Origin: Rhodococcus rhodnii
GTDB lineage: Bacteria; Actinomycetota; Actinomycetes; Mycobacteriales; Pseudonocardiaceae
NCBI GenBank assembly: GCA_000720375.1
Contig: JOAA01000025.1
Location: 62,001 to 126,000, forward strand
Reading direction: 5' to 3'
Length of the DNA: 64,000 nucleotides
Shown one piece after another: positions 1-8,188 of this stretch. How positions within the stretch are numbered: position 1 is the first letter of the stretch; each line of letters starts with the position of its first letter. The notes below the pieces were generated by a model. It ran no database searches. It was not told the origin of the DNA and was given only the letters and a program-made list of their open reading frames with translations. The translations under genes and the position numbers were made by a program.

Positions 1-246
1 GGCTGAGCCCGACGTCGCGCCTGTGGTGGGGGCGGTGGTGGACGTCGGCGTGCTGGCGCTGGGTGGTGTGCTGGTGCTGGGACTGCATGCGGCCACGGCT
101 GCGCCTGCCGCGCCGAGCCCGAGGAACCTCAGCGCCCGGCGGCGGTTGAACAGCGTGGCGATGTCGAAGCCGAGGCCTTGGTCCACCACTTCGTCGTGGG
201 GACGGGGCAGGCGTCGGCCCTCGTAGGTCAGTTCGGGTTCGGTCAT
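1..246 (-). CDS. N-terminus of a Tat-exported lipoprotein, intradiol dioxygenase-like (partial)
   Basis: Only the first 82 codons lie in the window; the gene runs off the left edge. The start is MTEPELTYEGRRLP, followed by DEVVDQGLGFD and a twin-arginine segment NRRRALRFLGLG, then a short hydrophobic stretch ending in AVAAC, which fits a Tat signal peptide with a lipobox. A Ser/Thr/Pro-rich linker follows, as is common after lipidated cysteines. This N-terminal pattern is, from memory, that of actinobacterial secreted intradiol ring-cleavage dioxygenase-like proteins, but the catalytic domain is not visible, so the enzyme assignment is inference. It lies downstream of murA on the same strand with a 253-bp gap (247-499) in which no other gene is seen. 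Confidence 0.6.
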   Translation of the reverse strand, partial: MTEPELTYEGRRLPRPHDEVVDQGLGFDIATLFNRRRALRFLGLGAAGAAVAACSPSTSTPPSASTPTSTTAPTTGATSGSA

Positions 247-499
247 GAACACTATGTTCACGCGACCAGCTATGTGCCGCCTGTGGAAGACCTGTCCGTT
301 GGCTGTTGGCACCGAACGACGCCGTCGGCGCCTCGGCGCCTCCCGTATTCGTCGCCGCTGGACCCGTGTGACCACCGTAAACAGGCCGCTGCACACAGCC
401 GGTGCCGGGGTCAAGAGGTCCGACGAAAATCGTCGCCATCGGAACCGGACGACCGCCGCGTTCGTTGCCGAGTTCGGAAGGCGCGCGGGCGGGGGGCGA

Positions 500-1771
500 C
501 TACCGCTCCGGCGCCTGCGTGACCCGTTCCACGTTCGCACCCAGCCGCACGAGATTCTCCACGAAACCAGGGTAGCCGCGGTCGATGTGGAACACGTCCC
601 ACACCTCAGTCACCCCGTCCGCGCACAGCCCGGCCATCACCAGACCCGCACCCGCGCGAATGTCCGAAGCCCAGACCGGCGCGCTCGACAGCTTCTCCAC
701 GCCGCGGATGACGGCGTGGTGGCCGTCGGTGCGGGCGTCCGCGCCGAGCCGCATCATCTCCTCGACGAACCGGAACCGGGCCTCGAAGAGGTTCTCGGTG
801 ATCATCGCGGTGCCTTCGGAGACCGCACACAGCGCGATCGCGAACGGCTGCAGGTCCGTGGCGAACCCCGGGTAGGGCAGCGTCACGAAGTCCACCGACT
901 TCGGCCGCTCGGCCATCATGACGCGGAAAGCCTTGTCGTCGTAGACGGTGACCTCTGCCCCGGCAGTGCGCAGCTTGTCGAGGACCAGGTCGAGGTGGTG
1001 CGGGTCGACGCCACGGACGGTCAGGTCGCCCCGGGTGACGGCGGCGGCGAACGCCCAGGTCGCGCCGACGATCCGGTCACCGATCACGCGGTGTGCGGTC
1101 GGCTGCAGCGTCTCGACGCCGTGCACGGTCAGCGTGGACGTGCCCGCGCCTTCGATCTTGGCGCCCATCTGCTGGAGCATCGTGCACAGGTCGACGATCT
1201 CCGGCTCGCGCGCCGCGTTGTCGATCACCGTCGTGCCGTCCGCGAGGACCGCGGCCATCAGGATGTTCTCGGTCGCGCCCATGCTCGGGAAATCCAGCCA
1301 GATCTGGGCGCCGTGCAGGCCTTCCGCCTCGGCGACGACCGAACCGTGCTCGATCTCGCTCGTGGCGCCGAGCTGACGCAGGCCGTTCTGGTGCATGTCC
1401 AGCGGACGCGAACCGATCGCGTCACCGCCCGGCAACGCGACCACGGCACGGCGGCAGCGGCCGACAAGCGGCCCGAGCACACACACCGAAGCACGCAGTT
1501 TGCCCATGGAAGCCGCGTCGGGCTTGTGGTTCAGCTCCGACGGCGTCGTGATGACGACCGTGTCGCCGTCGACGCTCACCTCGCAGCCGATGCTGCGCAG
1601 GACCTCCGCCATGTACGGCACGTCAAGGATCTGCGGGCAGTTGGTCAGCGTCGTGGTGCCCTCAGCGAGCAACGCCGCCGCCATCAGCTTGAGCACACTG
1701 TTCTTGGCACCGACGACATCGACCTCGCCGACGAGTCTCGCGCCGCCGTGAACCCGGAAGTGCTCAGACAC
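500..1771 (-). CDS. murA: UDP-N-acetylglucosamine 1-carboxyvinyltransferase MurA (Asp-type)
   Basis: MurA transfers enolpyruvate from PEP to UDP-GlcNAc, the first committed step of peptidoglycan synthesis in the cytosol. The product is 423 residues, normal for the family, with the N-terminal substrate motif [11 protein letters not shown] and the active-site loop [12 protein letters not shown]. In that loop residue 117 is Asp where most bacteria have Cys. Cys is the residue alkylated by fosfomycin, and the Asp form is known from mycobacteria and chlamydiae as intrinsically fosfomycin-insensitive. A GTG start is chosen because GGGAGG sits just upstream. The GntR regulator gene lies upstream on the same strand. 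Location near pduO, DUF2550 and atpC matches the mycobacterial layout, so this is the housekeeping copy. Confidence 0.97.
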   Translation of the reverse strand: MSEHFRVHGGARLVGEVDVVGAKNSVLKLMAAALLAEGTTTLTNCPQILDVPYMAEVLRSIGCEVSVDGDTVVITTPSELNHKPDAASMGKLRASVCVLGPLVGRCRRAVVALPGGDAIGSRPLDMHQNGLRQLGATSEIEHGSVVAEAEGLHGAQIWLDFPSMGATENILMAAVLADGTTVIDNAAREPEIVDLCTMLQQMGAKIEGAGTSTLTVHGVETLQPTAHRVIGDRIVGATWAFAAAVTRGDLTVRGVDPHHLDLVLDKLRTAGAEVTVYDDKAFRVMMAERPKSVDFVTLPYPGFATDLQPFAIALCAVSEGTAMITENLFEARFRFVEEMMRLGADARTDGHHAVIRGVEKLSSAPVWASDIRAGAGLVMAGLCADGVTEVWDVFHIDRGYPGFVENLVRLGANVERVTQAPER

Positions 1772-1828
1772 GCACCCTCCCGAATGAATGACCCTTGGAT
1801 GAGCGCCAATCGTACGGCTGTCCGTTTG

Positions 1829-2650
1829 TCACTCGGATTCGGAGGCTCCCGCTGCCTCAACCCGTTGCCGCAACCGCAACATCGGCTTCTCGGCGAGGTC
1901 AATGAAGTGGTGCATGGTCAAGTCGGCCGCCCGTGCGCTGTCGCCTGCCTCGATGGCTTCGGCGATCGCGCGGTGGTCGTCGAGCGCGCGTTGCCTGATC
2001 TCCGTGTCATACGGCAGGGAATCAGTGCCGAACGTGAGCTGGATACGCAGCTGCGAGTCGATGCTCACGTAATAAGGGTTGCCGGTCGCCTCGGCGACGG
2101 CGGAATGCAACGTGTGGTCCGCGGTCCGCATGACGTCACGGTCCTCGGCCTTTTCGTAAGCCTCGACTGCCGACCAGATCTTGCCGATGTGTTCGTCAGT
2201 ACGCCGTTCGGCCGCCAATCCGGCGATCATCGGCAGCAATGACCGGGTCAGATCGAACAACCACGTGAGGTGTTGCCAACGAGGCAACAGCATGCTTCGA
2301 ATATGCGACCCGGATTCCGGTCCCCATGTGCTATGCACGCGCACTCCGCCGCTGCGGCCGCGCGTGATCCCGACATAGCCAAGAGATTCGAGTTGGTGCA
2401 GCGCGTCCCGAAGAGTGGTACGACTGACGTTGAGCCGGGCGGCGAATTCGCGTTCCGGTGGCAGCTTTTGTCCCGGCAACAACGCACCGAGCGCGATCGC
2501 CGTGATCAGCCGGTCCACCAGCTGTTCGGCAGCCGACTTGACCTTCATCGGCCCAGCTGGCGCCAGGTCGAGGCTCAGTCTCAGGGACGGCCCATCGCTA
2601 GCACTTGTTCTCAAAGTCCAACGCTCCCTGCGCAGCCGAGCATCGAACAT
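1829..2650 (-). CDS. GntR/FadR-family transcriptional regulator
   Basis: An N-terminal winged helix (about residues 38-105, with LPPEREFAARLNVSRTTLRDAL, a typical GntR recognition region, followed by a Gly/Arg-rich wing) is joined to an all-helical FCD-type effector domain containing HxxLHSAVAEATGN and a C-terminal DHRAIAEAI helix. FCD regulators usually bind small organic acids and repress catabolic genes; the ligand here cannot be told. The annotated ATG (2650) has no clear ribosome-binding site. A TTG at 2614 is preceded by AGGGAG and may be the true start, giving about 261 residues. The gene is divergent from the cobalamin adenosyltransferase gene and codirectional with murA 57 bp away. 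Confidence 0.88.
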   Translation of the reverse strand: MFDARLRRERWTLRTSASDGPSLRLSLDLAPAGPMKVKSAAEQLVDRLITAIALGALLPGQKLPPEREFAARLNVSRTTLRDALHQLESLGYVGITRGRSGGVRVHSTWGPESGSHIRSMLLPRWQHLTWLFDLTRSLLPMIAGLAAERRTDEHIGKIWSAVEAYEKAEDRDVMRTADHTLHSAVAEATGNPYYVSIDSQLRIQLTFGTDSLPYDTEIRQRALDDHRAIAEAIEAGDSARAADLTMHHFIDLAEKPMLRLRQRVEAAGASESE

Positions 2651-2823
2651 AGCCCATTGGACAGTTGACCCAGATCACTTTAGGGGCTGGGAAAGTTACG
2701 GACCAGTATTTAGTCCGATCGTCACACAAGCCGCGTGCCGCAGAAAGAAAGTGGCGTATGCGCGCCGGGTATTCACGCATAAGCGGCATCGCGTGCCGAC
2801 TGACCTGCTATGCCCCCGTCACA

Positions 2824-2836
2824 TAAGGTTCAGGGC
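2824..2836 (+). promoter_or_regulatory. Probable -10 element of a leaderless promoter for the adenosyltransferase gene
   Basis: TAAGGT (2824-2829) fits the actinobacterial -10 pattern TANNNT and is separated by exactly 7 nt from the ATG at 2837. That spacing places transcription start on or next to the start codon. The AAGG inside it could alternatively act as a weak ribosome-binding site. Two other genes in the window (36526, 48687) show the same TANNNT-N7-start geometry. Confidence 0.5.
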
Positions 2837-3415
2837 ATGGCCGTGCACCTCACCCGCATCTACACCCGAGTCGGCGACGACGGCACGACGGGACTCGGCG
2901 ACTTCTCCCGCGTGTCGAAAACCGACCCGCGGCTCGCCGCGTACGCCGACGTCGACGAAGCCAACGCGGCCATCGGTGTCGTCGTCGCGACCGGCAACCT
3001 GCCCGACGAGATCGTCACCGTGCTGCGGGCCGTGCAGAACGACATGTTCGACGTGGGCGCGGACCTGTGCAATCCGATCGCCGAGGACCCGAAGTACCCG
3101 CCGCTGCGGATCACCGCGGACTACATCACCCGGCTCGAGAACTGGTGCGACGAGTTCAACGAGCGCCTGCCCAAGCTGACGTCCTTCATCCTGCCCGGCG
3201 GTACGCCCGGCGCGGCCTACCTCCATGTCGCCCGGACCGTAACGCGACGGGCCGAACGCGCGACGTGGGCATTGATCGAAGCAGACGCCGAACGAACCAA
3301 CGTACTCGCCGCCAAATACCTCAACCGCCTCTCCGACCTGCTGTTCATCCTCTGCCGCCTGGCCAACCCGGACGGTGACGTCCTGTGGCAACCGGGTGGT
3401 GCCGGAACGAATTAG
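2837..3415 (+). CDS. PduO-type cob(I)alamin adenosyltransferase
   Basis: This enzyme transfers the adenosyl group of ATP to cob(I)alamin to make adenosylcobalamin. The 192-residue product starts MAVHLTRIYTRVGDDGTTGLGD, the N-terminal ATP-binding signature of PduO/MMAB proteins, and carries the C-terminal RRAER helix motif involved in ATP and cobalamin binding. The ATG at 2837 is preferred to an in-frame ATG at 2810 because the family begins a few residues before the TRxGDDGTTGL motif. In mycobacteria the equivalent gene sits beside murA and DUF2550, as here. Its product would serve B12-dependent mutases encoded elsewhere. Confidence 0.93.
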   Translation: MAVHLTRIYTRVGDDGTTGLGDFSRVSKTDPRLAAYADVDEANAAIGVVVATGNLPDEIVTVLRAVQNDMFDVGADLCNPIAEDPKYPPLRITADYITRLENWCDEFNERLPKLTSFILPGGTPGAAYLHVARTVTRRAERATWALIEADAERTNVLAAKYLNRLSDLLFILCRLANPDGDVLWQPGGAGTN

Positions 3416-3493
3416 CGAGGACATCCGCGCTTTGTGTTCCTTTTGGTCTTAGAGTGTGTGGCTGCGAGCAGCAGGGGCGAGTAGGAGGTGACC

Positions 3494-4360
3494 ATGCCCA
3501 CGGGTGAGCCCGCAGGTAGTGGTCCCACCGCGCGCAGGATGGTGCTGGGCAGCCAGTTGCGTCGGCTGCGTGAGGCGAAGGGCATCAGCCGCGAGGACGC
3601 CGGCTACGCGATCCGCGGCTCCGGCTCGAAGATCAGCCGGGTCGAGCTCGGCCGCGTGAGCTTCAAGGAACGCGATGTCGCCGACCTGCTGACGCTCTAC
3701 GGCGTGACCGACCAGAGCGACCGGGACATCTTCCTGACGCTGGTGCGCGAGTCGAACCAGCCGGGCTGGTGGCAGCGCTACAACGACCTGATGCCGCACT
3801 GGTTCCAGGACTTCGTGGGTCTTGAGGAGTCGGCGTCCCGGATCCAGACGTACGAGGTGCAGTTCATCCCTGGCCTGCTGCAGACCGAGGACTACGCCCG
3901 CGCGGTGATGCTGCGAGGCAGACCGGACGCGCCGCCCGAGGAGATCGACCGGCGGGTCAACCTGCGTATGCAGCGGCAGCGGCTACTGGCTTCGCCACAG
4001 GCTCCGCGGCTGTGGGCGGTCATCGAGGAAGCCTGCATCCACCGGCAGATGGGCGGCCGCAAGGTCCTGCGCGACCAGTTGGAGCACCTGCTCGACCTGA
4101 CCAAGATGTCGAACATCTCGCTGCAGATCCTGCCGTTCGAGCTGGGCGGGTCGGCCGCGGAGACGCCGTTCACCCTGCTGCGGTTCGCCGAACCGGAACT
4201 TCCGGACATCGTCTACCTCGAGCACCTGTGCGGTGCGCTCTACCTGGACAAGACCGACGAGGTCGAGGTCTACAACAAAGCCGCACATCGGCTGGTTGTC
4301 GAGGCGGAGACGCCCGAGCAGACCAGGCGGACCATCTCCAAGGTCCTCAAGAGCCTGTAG
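3494..4360 (+). CDS. XRE-family regulator with DUF5753 domain
   Basis: The 288-residue protein has an N-terminal helix-turn-helix (about residues 15-75, GSQLRRLREAKGISREDAG) and a C-terminal DUF5753 (Scr1-like) domain recognised by YEVQFIPGLLQTEDYARAVM. Such proteins are abundant in actinomycetes and are usually partnered by a small DUF397 protein; some pairs act in developmental control or resemble toxin-antitoxin pairs. GGAG at 3484-3487 decides for the ATG at 3494 rather than an in-frame GTG at 3488. The likely partner is the DUF397 gene at 5092, unusually far away (731 bp). Confidence 0.9.
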   Translation: MPTGEPAGSGPTARRMVLGSQLRRLREAKGISREDAGYAIRGSGSKISRVELGRVSFKERDVADLLTLYGVTDQSDRDIFLTLVRESNQPGWWQRYNDLMPHWFQDFVGLEESASRIQTYEVQFIPGLLQTEDYARAVMLRGRPDAPPEEIDRRVNLRMQRQRLLASPQAPRLWAVIEEACIHRQMGGRKVLRDQLEHLLDLTKMSNISLQILPFELGGSAAETPFTLLRFAEPELPDIVYLEHLCGALYLDKTDEVEVYNKAAHRLVVEAETPEQTRRTISKVLKSL

Positions 4361-4699
4361 CAGCGCCCCAACCTCGGGCCACAGTCGCCAGCAAGACCCG
4401 GCGCGCGGCCGCCCACCGAAATCACCAACTTCTCGGCACTCCGGGCAGGTCTTGCGTCCCCCGCGTTAGGTGGACGCGTGCGTCCCTCCCTGTGCTACCG
4501 CACAAGGAAAACACGCCAGGACAAAACCACAGTTGTGGTTACCGCGACCCACTTTCGCGGAGCCCTGGCCTGCCCCGACATCGCCCAATCCCCAACCCAG
4601 GGCATCCCCCGCCACTCCCGGGGGGACGACCCCAGGCCAGTCTATCGGGGATATAGGCTGGTCAAAGGGGTGACAGGGGGCTGTGGACAACTAGATTCG

Positions 4700-4714
4700 C
4701 GAACGGACCGTTCG
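4700..4714. promoter_or_regulatory. 15-bp palindrome, possible operator
   Basis: CGAACGG-A-CCGTTCG has two perfect 7-bp arms around one central base, the size and symmetry of a site for a dimeric repressor such as a TetR-family protein. The cognate protein is not known. Confidence 0.3.
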
Positions 4715-4986
4715 TCCGATTTGTTACCTCGACTTAACCCGTCAGGGGTTGCGGACCTCCGCTGCACCATCGGGCAAACACCCGATGATCACAAGGCCCT
4801 GTCCACTCGCGACACGCCCGACAGTCATCACATTTTCTCCCTCACGAGGGTTACGTGTTGCACGAATCGGGCGCTACGCGGGCGTAGGAGTGCAATCGAT
4901 CTCACCCTGAGCGAGCAGGGATTACTCACTGTCGACAAAAGTCGTCAAGATCACTGCCTACTCGACCAACTGTGAAATTCGTGCAG

Positions 4987-5020
4987 ATGCACGTGCATGC
5001 GCACGGGCAACGGCCCGTGC
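4987..5020. promoter_or_regulatory. Palindrome and hairpin upstream of the DUF397 gene
   Basis: The perfect 12-bp palindrome ATGCACGTGCAT (4987-4998) is followed two bases later by an 8-bp stem, GCACGGGC/GCCCGTGC, with loop AACG (5001-5020). Both lie 70-105 bp before the DUF397 start, a reasonable place for an operator or for structure in the leader mRNA. Confidence 0.35.
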
Positions 5021-5091
5021 TACCTTGCTTATGCACGAAGATCCAGACGTGCCGCCGCCAAGGCAAGTCGGGGAAAAGGTGGGAGCACTCC

Positions 5092-5328
5092 ATGACGGCA
5101 GTACACAACGGGGTTTCCGCGGACCGCCTAGGCGGCGTCGATTGGCGACGCAGCCGGATGAGCGGCGCGGTCGGCAACTGTGTCGAGGTCGCGACGCTCG
5201 AGTCTGGCGAGATCGCGGTCCGCAACTCGCGGTTCCCGAACGGACCCGCACTGATCTACACCCGGGCTGAGATGGCTGCCTTCCTCGCTGGGGCGAAGGA
5301 CGGCGAATTCGACGACGTCCTGTTGTGA
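5092..5328 (+). CDS. DUF397 small protein, likely partner of the XRE-DUF5753 regulator
   Basis: The 78-residue product carries the DUF397 signature: WRRSRMSG then GNCVEVA, a central VRNSRFPNGPAL segment and the C-terminal MAAFLAGAKDGEFDD. DUF397 proteins are small actinobacterial proteins nearly always encoded beside XRE-DUF5753 regulators and thought to modulate them. GGGAG at 5081-5085 selects the ATG at 5092 over an in-frame upstream ATG at 4972. The next gene starts 13 bp downstream and is probably cotranscribed. Confidence 0.9.
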   Translation: MTAVHNGVSADRLGGVDWRRSRMSGAVGNCVEVATLESGEIAVRNSRFPNGPALIYTRAEMAAFLAGAKDGEFDDVLL

Positions 5329-5341
5329 CGAAGGTGGCGAC

Positions 5342-5698
5342 ATGGACGACTTCGAAGCGCAACTCAAGGAGCTGATCGCCCGCGGGTTCAGCTTCGCGCA
5401 CCCGCGGGACGCCACCGGGGAGGTGGCCGCCGTCGTCGGTGTCCGCGTCCACCACGGCGTGGTCGACGTGGTGCAGATCTACGGCGAACACGATGCCGAC
5501 GCCACCCGCATCCCGGGTGACGAGTTGGACATCTTCTTTCCCTACAAGGTTTTCTGGCGCTCCAGCGGCTCGTCGGCCGCGGTCGTCGCAGAATTGCTCG
5601 CTCTGCCGGATCCCGAGCCCGGTGACGTCCCGAAGGTCAACGGGTGCTGGGTTCCGGCCCGTCCTGGCAGGTCGAAATGGCTGTCCGCGTCCGCGTGA
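5342..5698 (+). CDS. Conserved-looking protein of unknown function
   Basis: The 118-residue, acidic, soluble protein has no signal peptide or membrane segment and no motif I recognise. It begins MDDFEAQLKELIARGFSFAHP and has a central region rich in Val/His, VRVHHGVVDVVQIYGEHDAD. A GAAGG sequence 8 bp before the ATG supports the start. The 13-bp spacing to the DUF397 gene suggests one transcript, so it may act in the same regulatory set; this is inference. Confidence 0.75.
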   Translation: MDDFEAQLKELIARGFSFAHPRDATGEVAAVVGVRVHHGVVDVVQIYGEHDADATRIPGDELDIFFPYKVFWRSSGSSAAVVAELLALPDPEPGDVPKVNGCWVPARPGRSKWLSASA

Positions 5699-5893
5699 GT
5701 CCAGCCGTGCTGCCGCGCGAAGGCAGCTCGGGCCCTCGAGCCTTCATCCGTGAACTGGGAGTACGACTTGCCGCAGGGGTGACTCGACTGAGTCGCTCCC
5801 GCGGCGCCAAAAACCACTAGCCTCATACCAATCCGTCTGCCGCGCCGGTGCGAATAACCTGGCGTGCAGGCTGAGGTACGAGGAGGGGTGGGC

Positions 5894-6484
5894 ATGCGAG
5901 AACGGGCGCAGCGGTCACGGGAGCCAGGGGGACCGAGGCCGGCCACCCTCGACGAACTGCTGCCCCGCGTGGCACGCGGTGACGAAACCGCGTTCGAACA
6001 GCTCTACCGCCATCTCTCGGCCCCGATTTTCGGGCTCGTGCAGCGGATCCTGCGGGATCCGGCGCAGTCGGAAGAGGTCGCGCAGGAAGTCTTCCTCGAG
6101 CTCTGGCGCTCAGCCACCCGCTACAGCCCAGACCGTGGTTCCGTTCTGTCATGGGCGATGACGATCGCGCACCGCAAAGCCGTCGACCGCGTGCGTTCCG
6201 CGCAGGCGAGTACTGACCGCGATTCACGCGTGGCCCGCGCCGAAACCGCGCGTCCCTTCGATGAAGTCACCGAAGTCGTGGCAGGCCGGATGGAACGCGA
6301 ACAAGTGCGCCGATGTCTGGGCACACTCACCGAACTGCAACGCGAGTCGGTCATGCTCGCCTACTACCAGGGCTACACCTACCGGGAAGTCGCGCATTTG
6401 CTTGACTCACCCCTTGGCACGGTCAAAACACGATTGCGGGACGGGCTGATCAGGCTCCGTGACTGCATGGGGGTGACGGCGTGA
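5894..6484 (+). CDS. sigK: ECF RNA polymerase sigma factor, SigK type
   Basis: This 196-residue ECF sigma factor contains region 2 (FEQLYRHLSAPIFGLVQRIL and EEVAQEVFLELWR, then RGSVLSWAMTIAHRKAVDRVR) and region 4 (LTELQRESVMLAYYQGYTYREVAHLLDSPLGTVKTRLRDGL, described here by its ends). The SWAMTIAHRKAVDRVR block and the cognate gene downstream are typical of the SigK group. AGGAGGGG just before position 5894 fixes the ATG. The stop overlaps the GTG of the RskA-like anti-sigma gene by 4 bp, a translational coupling normal for these pairs. Target genes are not visible. Confidence 0.92.
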   Translation: MRERAQRSREPGGPRPATLDELLPRVARGDETAFEQLYRHLSAPIFGLVQRILRDPAQSEEVAQEVFLELWRSATRYSPDRGSVLSWAMTIAHRKAVDRVRSAQASTDRDSRVARAETARPFDEVTEVVAGRMEREQVRRCLGTLTELQRESVMLAYYQGYTYREVAHLLDSPLGTVKTRLRDGLIRLRDCMGVTA

Positions 6485-7230
6485 ACAACGATGTGCACAC
6501 GCTGACAGGTGCGTACGTGCTGGACGCGCTGTCCGAAATGGAGCGCAGGGCGTTCGAGGACCACATGTCCGGCTGCCCCGCGTGCCACCAGGAAGTCGCC
6601 GAGCTGCGGGAAACCACCGCGCGCCTTGGCACAGCGACCGCGGCGGCTCCCCCGCCGCAGCTGTGGCACAAGGTGCACGTGGCGATCGGGAACGCCAGGC
6701 AGCTTCCGCCGTTGTCGTTCGACGAACCCCGGGTAGTTCGCCCGAGGCGCGGGAGTTCGCGTTTCGCGGTCTTCGCCGCGGCGGCGAGTGTCCTTGTGGC
6801 AGCGGGACTTGGCGTGGGCTGGGTCGTGACGAACAACGACGTGAAGGACGAACTCGCGCAGACACAGACCGAGTTGTCCCGGCTGCAGACGCTGTTGAGC
6901 GCGCCGGACGCGAAGGTCGTCACCGGCCCCGTCAAGGGCGGCGGCACAGCGACAGCTGTCGTTTCCGCGCGGCAGAACGGCATGGTGATGACGCTGAAAG
7001 GCGCGCCACCGCTGCCAGGCACGTCTGTTTACCAGCTCTGGTACGTCCGCAACCTCGACGCCGGTGGGCAGACCTCAGCGGGAATGCTGGCAAGCTCCAA
7101 CGGCGCGATTCCGTCCAACGACTTGACGCCCGCGCAGGGTGCGGTGGCTCTCGCGATCACGGTCGAGCCCGCTGGCGGCTCAGCAACGCCGAACCTGGAC
7201 GCGCTGGTCGCGAAGCTGGATCTGGCCTAA
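6481..7230 (+). CDS. rskA: Membrane anti-sigma factor, RskA type
   Basis: The 249-residue product has a cytosolic N-terminal anti-sigma domain with the zinc-binding pattern HMSGCPACH (H-x3-C-x2-C), one transmembrane helix at about residues 97-120, and an extracytoplasmic RskA domain containing VYQLWYVRNLDAGGQTSAGM. RskA proteins hold SigK inactive at the membrane until stepwise proteolysis releases it. The GTG start overlaps the sigma gene by 4 bp. Its stop overlaps the convergent DUF2550 gene end by 4 bp. Confidence 0.93.
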   Translation: MNNDVHTLTGAYVLDALSEMERRAFEDHMSGCPACHQEVAELRETTARLGTATAAAPPPQLWHKVHVAIGNARQLPPLSFDEPRVVRPRRGSSRFAVFAAAASVLVAAGLGVGWVVTNNDVKDELAQTQTELSRLQTLLSAPDAKVVTGPVKGGGTATAVVSARQNGMVMTLKGAPPLPGTSVYQLWYVRNLDAGGQTSAGMLASSNGAIPSNDLTPAQGAVALAITVEPAGGSATPNLDALVAKLDLA

Positions 7231-7694
7231 GAGGCGTAAGGAAGGCGACGTCCTGGGGGCGCTGATTCGAGCCAGGAAAGGAAGCCGGTCAGCGCGTCCG
7301 GGGTCATCGCGATCTCGACGACGGTGTCCGGGCCGCCGAAAGCCCGCTTGGAACGCGGCGGGTCCAGCTCGGCGCGGCAACGCAGGATGATGGCGCCGTT
7401 CGGCACGCCGTAGAGCTCCTGGGCTTCTGGCTCGCGGCGGTCGTCGATCTCGAAGCCGTCGCGCTGGATGATCCGGTTCGGGCCGTTGCGCAAACTCAAC
7501 GCGCGGTACCAGGTGAACTCGTCACCGTGATACCGCGCGACTCCGAGGTGCCAGCCTCGTGGATTGTCCAGATGCGTGCGCAGGGCGACGTTGATGCCGC
7601 CCATCCGGATCAGCCGGACCCGGCGGATGCCGAGCAAGAGCAATGTGGCGGCCGCGACCGCCAGGAGCGTCCCGATGAACCAGAGGATCTCCAC
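7227..7694 (-). CDS. DUF2550 single-pass membrane protein
   Basis: The 155-residue protein starts with one transmembrane helix (MEILWFIGTLLAVAAATLLLL) followed by a small soluble domain with WHLGVARYHGDEFTWYR and ELDPPRSKRAF, matching the DUF2550 family next to atpC in mycobacteria. Function is unknown; the PH-like or lipid-facing role sometimes suggested is unproven. It begins 25 bp after atpC on the same strand, so it is probably cotranscribed with it. Confidence 0.85.
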   Translation of the reverse strand: MEILWFIGTLLAVAAATLLLLGIRRVRLIRMGGINVALRTHLDNPRGWHLGVARYHGDEFTWYRALSLRNGPNRIIQRDGFEIDDRREPEAQELYGVPNGAIILRCRAELDPPRSKRAFGGPDTVVEIAMTPDALTGFLSWLESAPPGRRLPYAS

Positions 7695-7719
7695 GGCCGC
7701 TCCCGCCCAGTCCCGCGGA

Positions 7720-8088
7720 TCAGACCGTCTGTCCGGCGGCGCGAACCCGGGCTTCTGCTCTTGCCCGCTCGTCCGCGTCCTGTGCCGCGGCTACGTCAGC
7801 CCGCGCCTGGTCGATGTCGATCTCCTCGGCGAGCTCGGCGCTCTCCGCGAGGATGCTCACGCCGTCGCCGGTGATGGACAGGAAGCCGCCGTACACCGCC
7901 GCGATGACGGTCTCGCCGTCCGTGGTGCGGATCTTGACGACACCACCCTCGACGAGCTGGCCGAGCAGCGGTTCGTGGCCGGGCATCACACCGAGTTCGC
8001 CCTCGGTGGTCTGTGCGATGACCATCGTCGCTTTGCCCGACCAGAGCCGGCGCTCGACGGCGACAAGTTCAACGGAAATCTCGGCCAC
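7720..8088 (-). CDS. atpC: ATP synthase F1 epsilon subunit, separated from the atp operon
   Basis: The 122-residue protein is the epsilon subunit of F1Fo ATP synthase: N-terminal beta-sandwich with [18 protein letters not shown] and [13 protein letters not shown], then a C-terminal helical segment rich in Ala/Asp/Arg. It sits in the central stalk with gamma and affects coupling and ATPase inhibition. The remaining atp genes end with atpD at 26183, 18.1 kb away and in the same orientation. Actinobacterial atp operons normally run atpD-atpC, so the accessory block between them looks inserted. atpC must now have its own promoter in 8089-8188, the gap shared with the divergent sigma-factor gene. 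Confidence 0.95.
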   Translation of the reverse strand: MAEISVELVAVERRLWSGKATMVIAQTTEGELGVMPGHEPLLGQLVEGGVVKIRTTDGETVIAAVYGGFLSITGDGVSILAESAELAEEIDIDQARADVAAAQDADERARAEARVRAAGQTV

Positions 8089-8188
8089 GCGTTTCTCCTT
8101 CGTGTCCCCTTGCCGGCAAGTCTAAACGGCGCGGGTTGGCAACCTCGACGCCCCTCCCGGTGTGATGCCAGTCGAAGGGGGTGACCGG

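Larger units (their letters stand above)
4361..5091. other. 731-bp intergenic region with several inverted repeats
   Basis: No convincing gene is seen on either strand. It contains AACCACA-gt-TGTGGTT (4525-4540), the perfect CGAACGG-a-CCGTTCG (4700-4714), ATCGGG-N6-CCCGAT (4769-4786), and a palindrome plus hairpin at 4987-5020. A single perfect actinobacterial DnaA-box sequence, TTGTCCACA, lies on the minus strand at 4682-4690. The clustering suggests regulator-binding sites between the XRE and DUF397 genes, but none is assigned. Confidence 0.5.

Noticed and set aside
245-2242. 665-codon plus-strand frame opposite murA and the GntR gene
   Set aside because: Antisense shadow produced by GC-biased codon use; the minus-strand products are clear homologues.
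4682-4690. DnaA box as evidence for a replication origin
   Set aside because: Only one perfect box; no cluster, dnaA, dnaN or AT-rich unwinding region.
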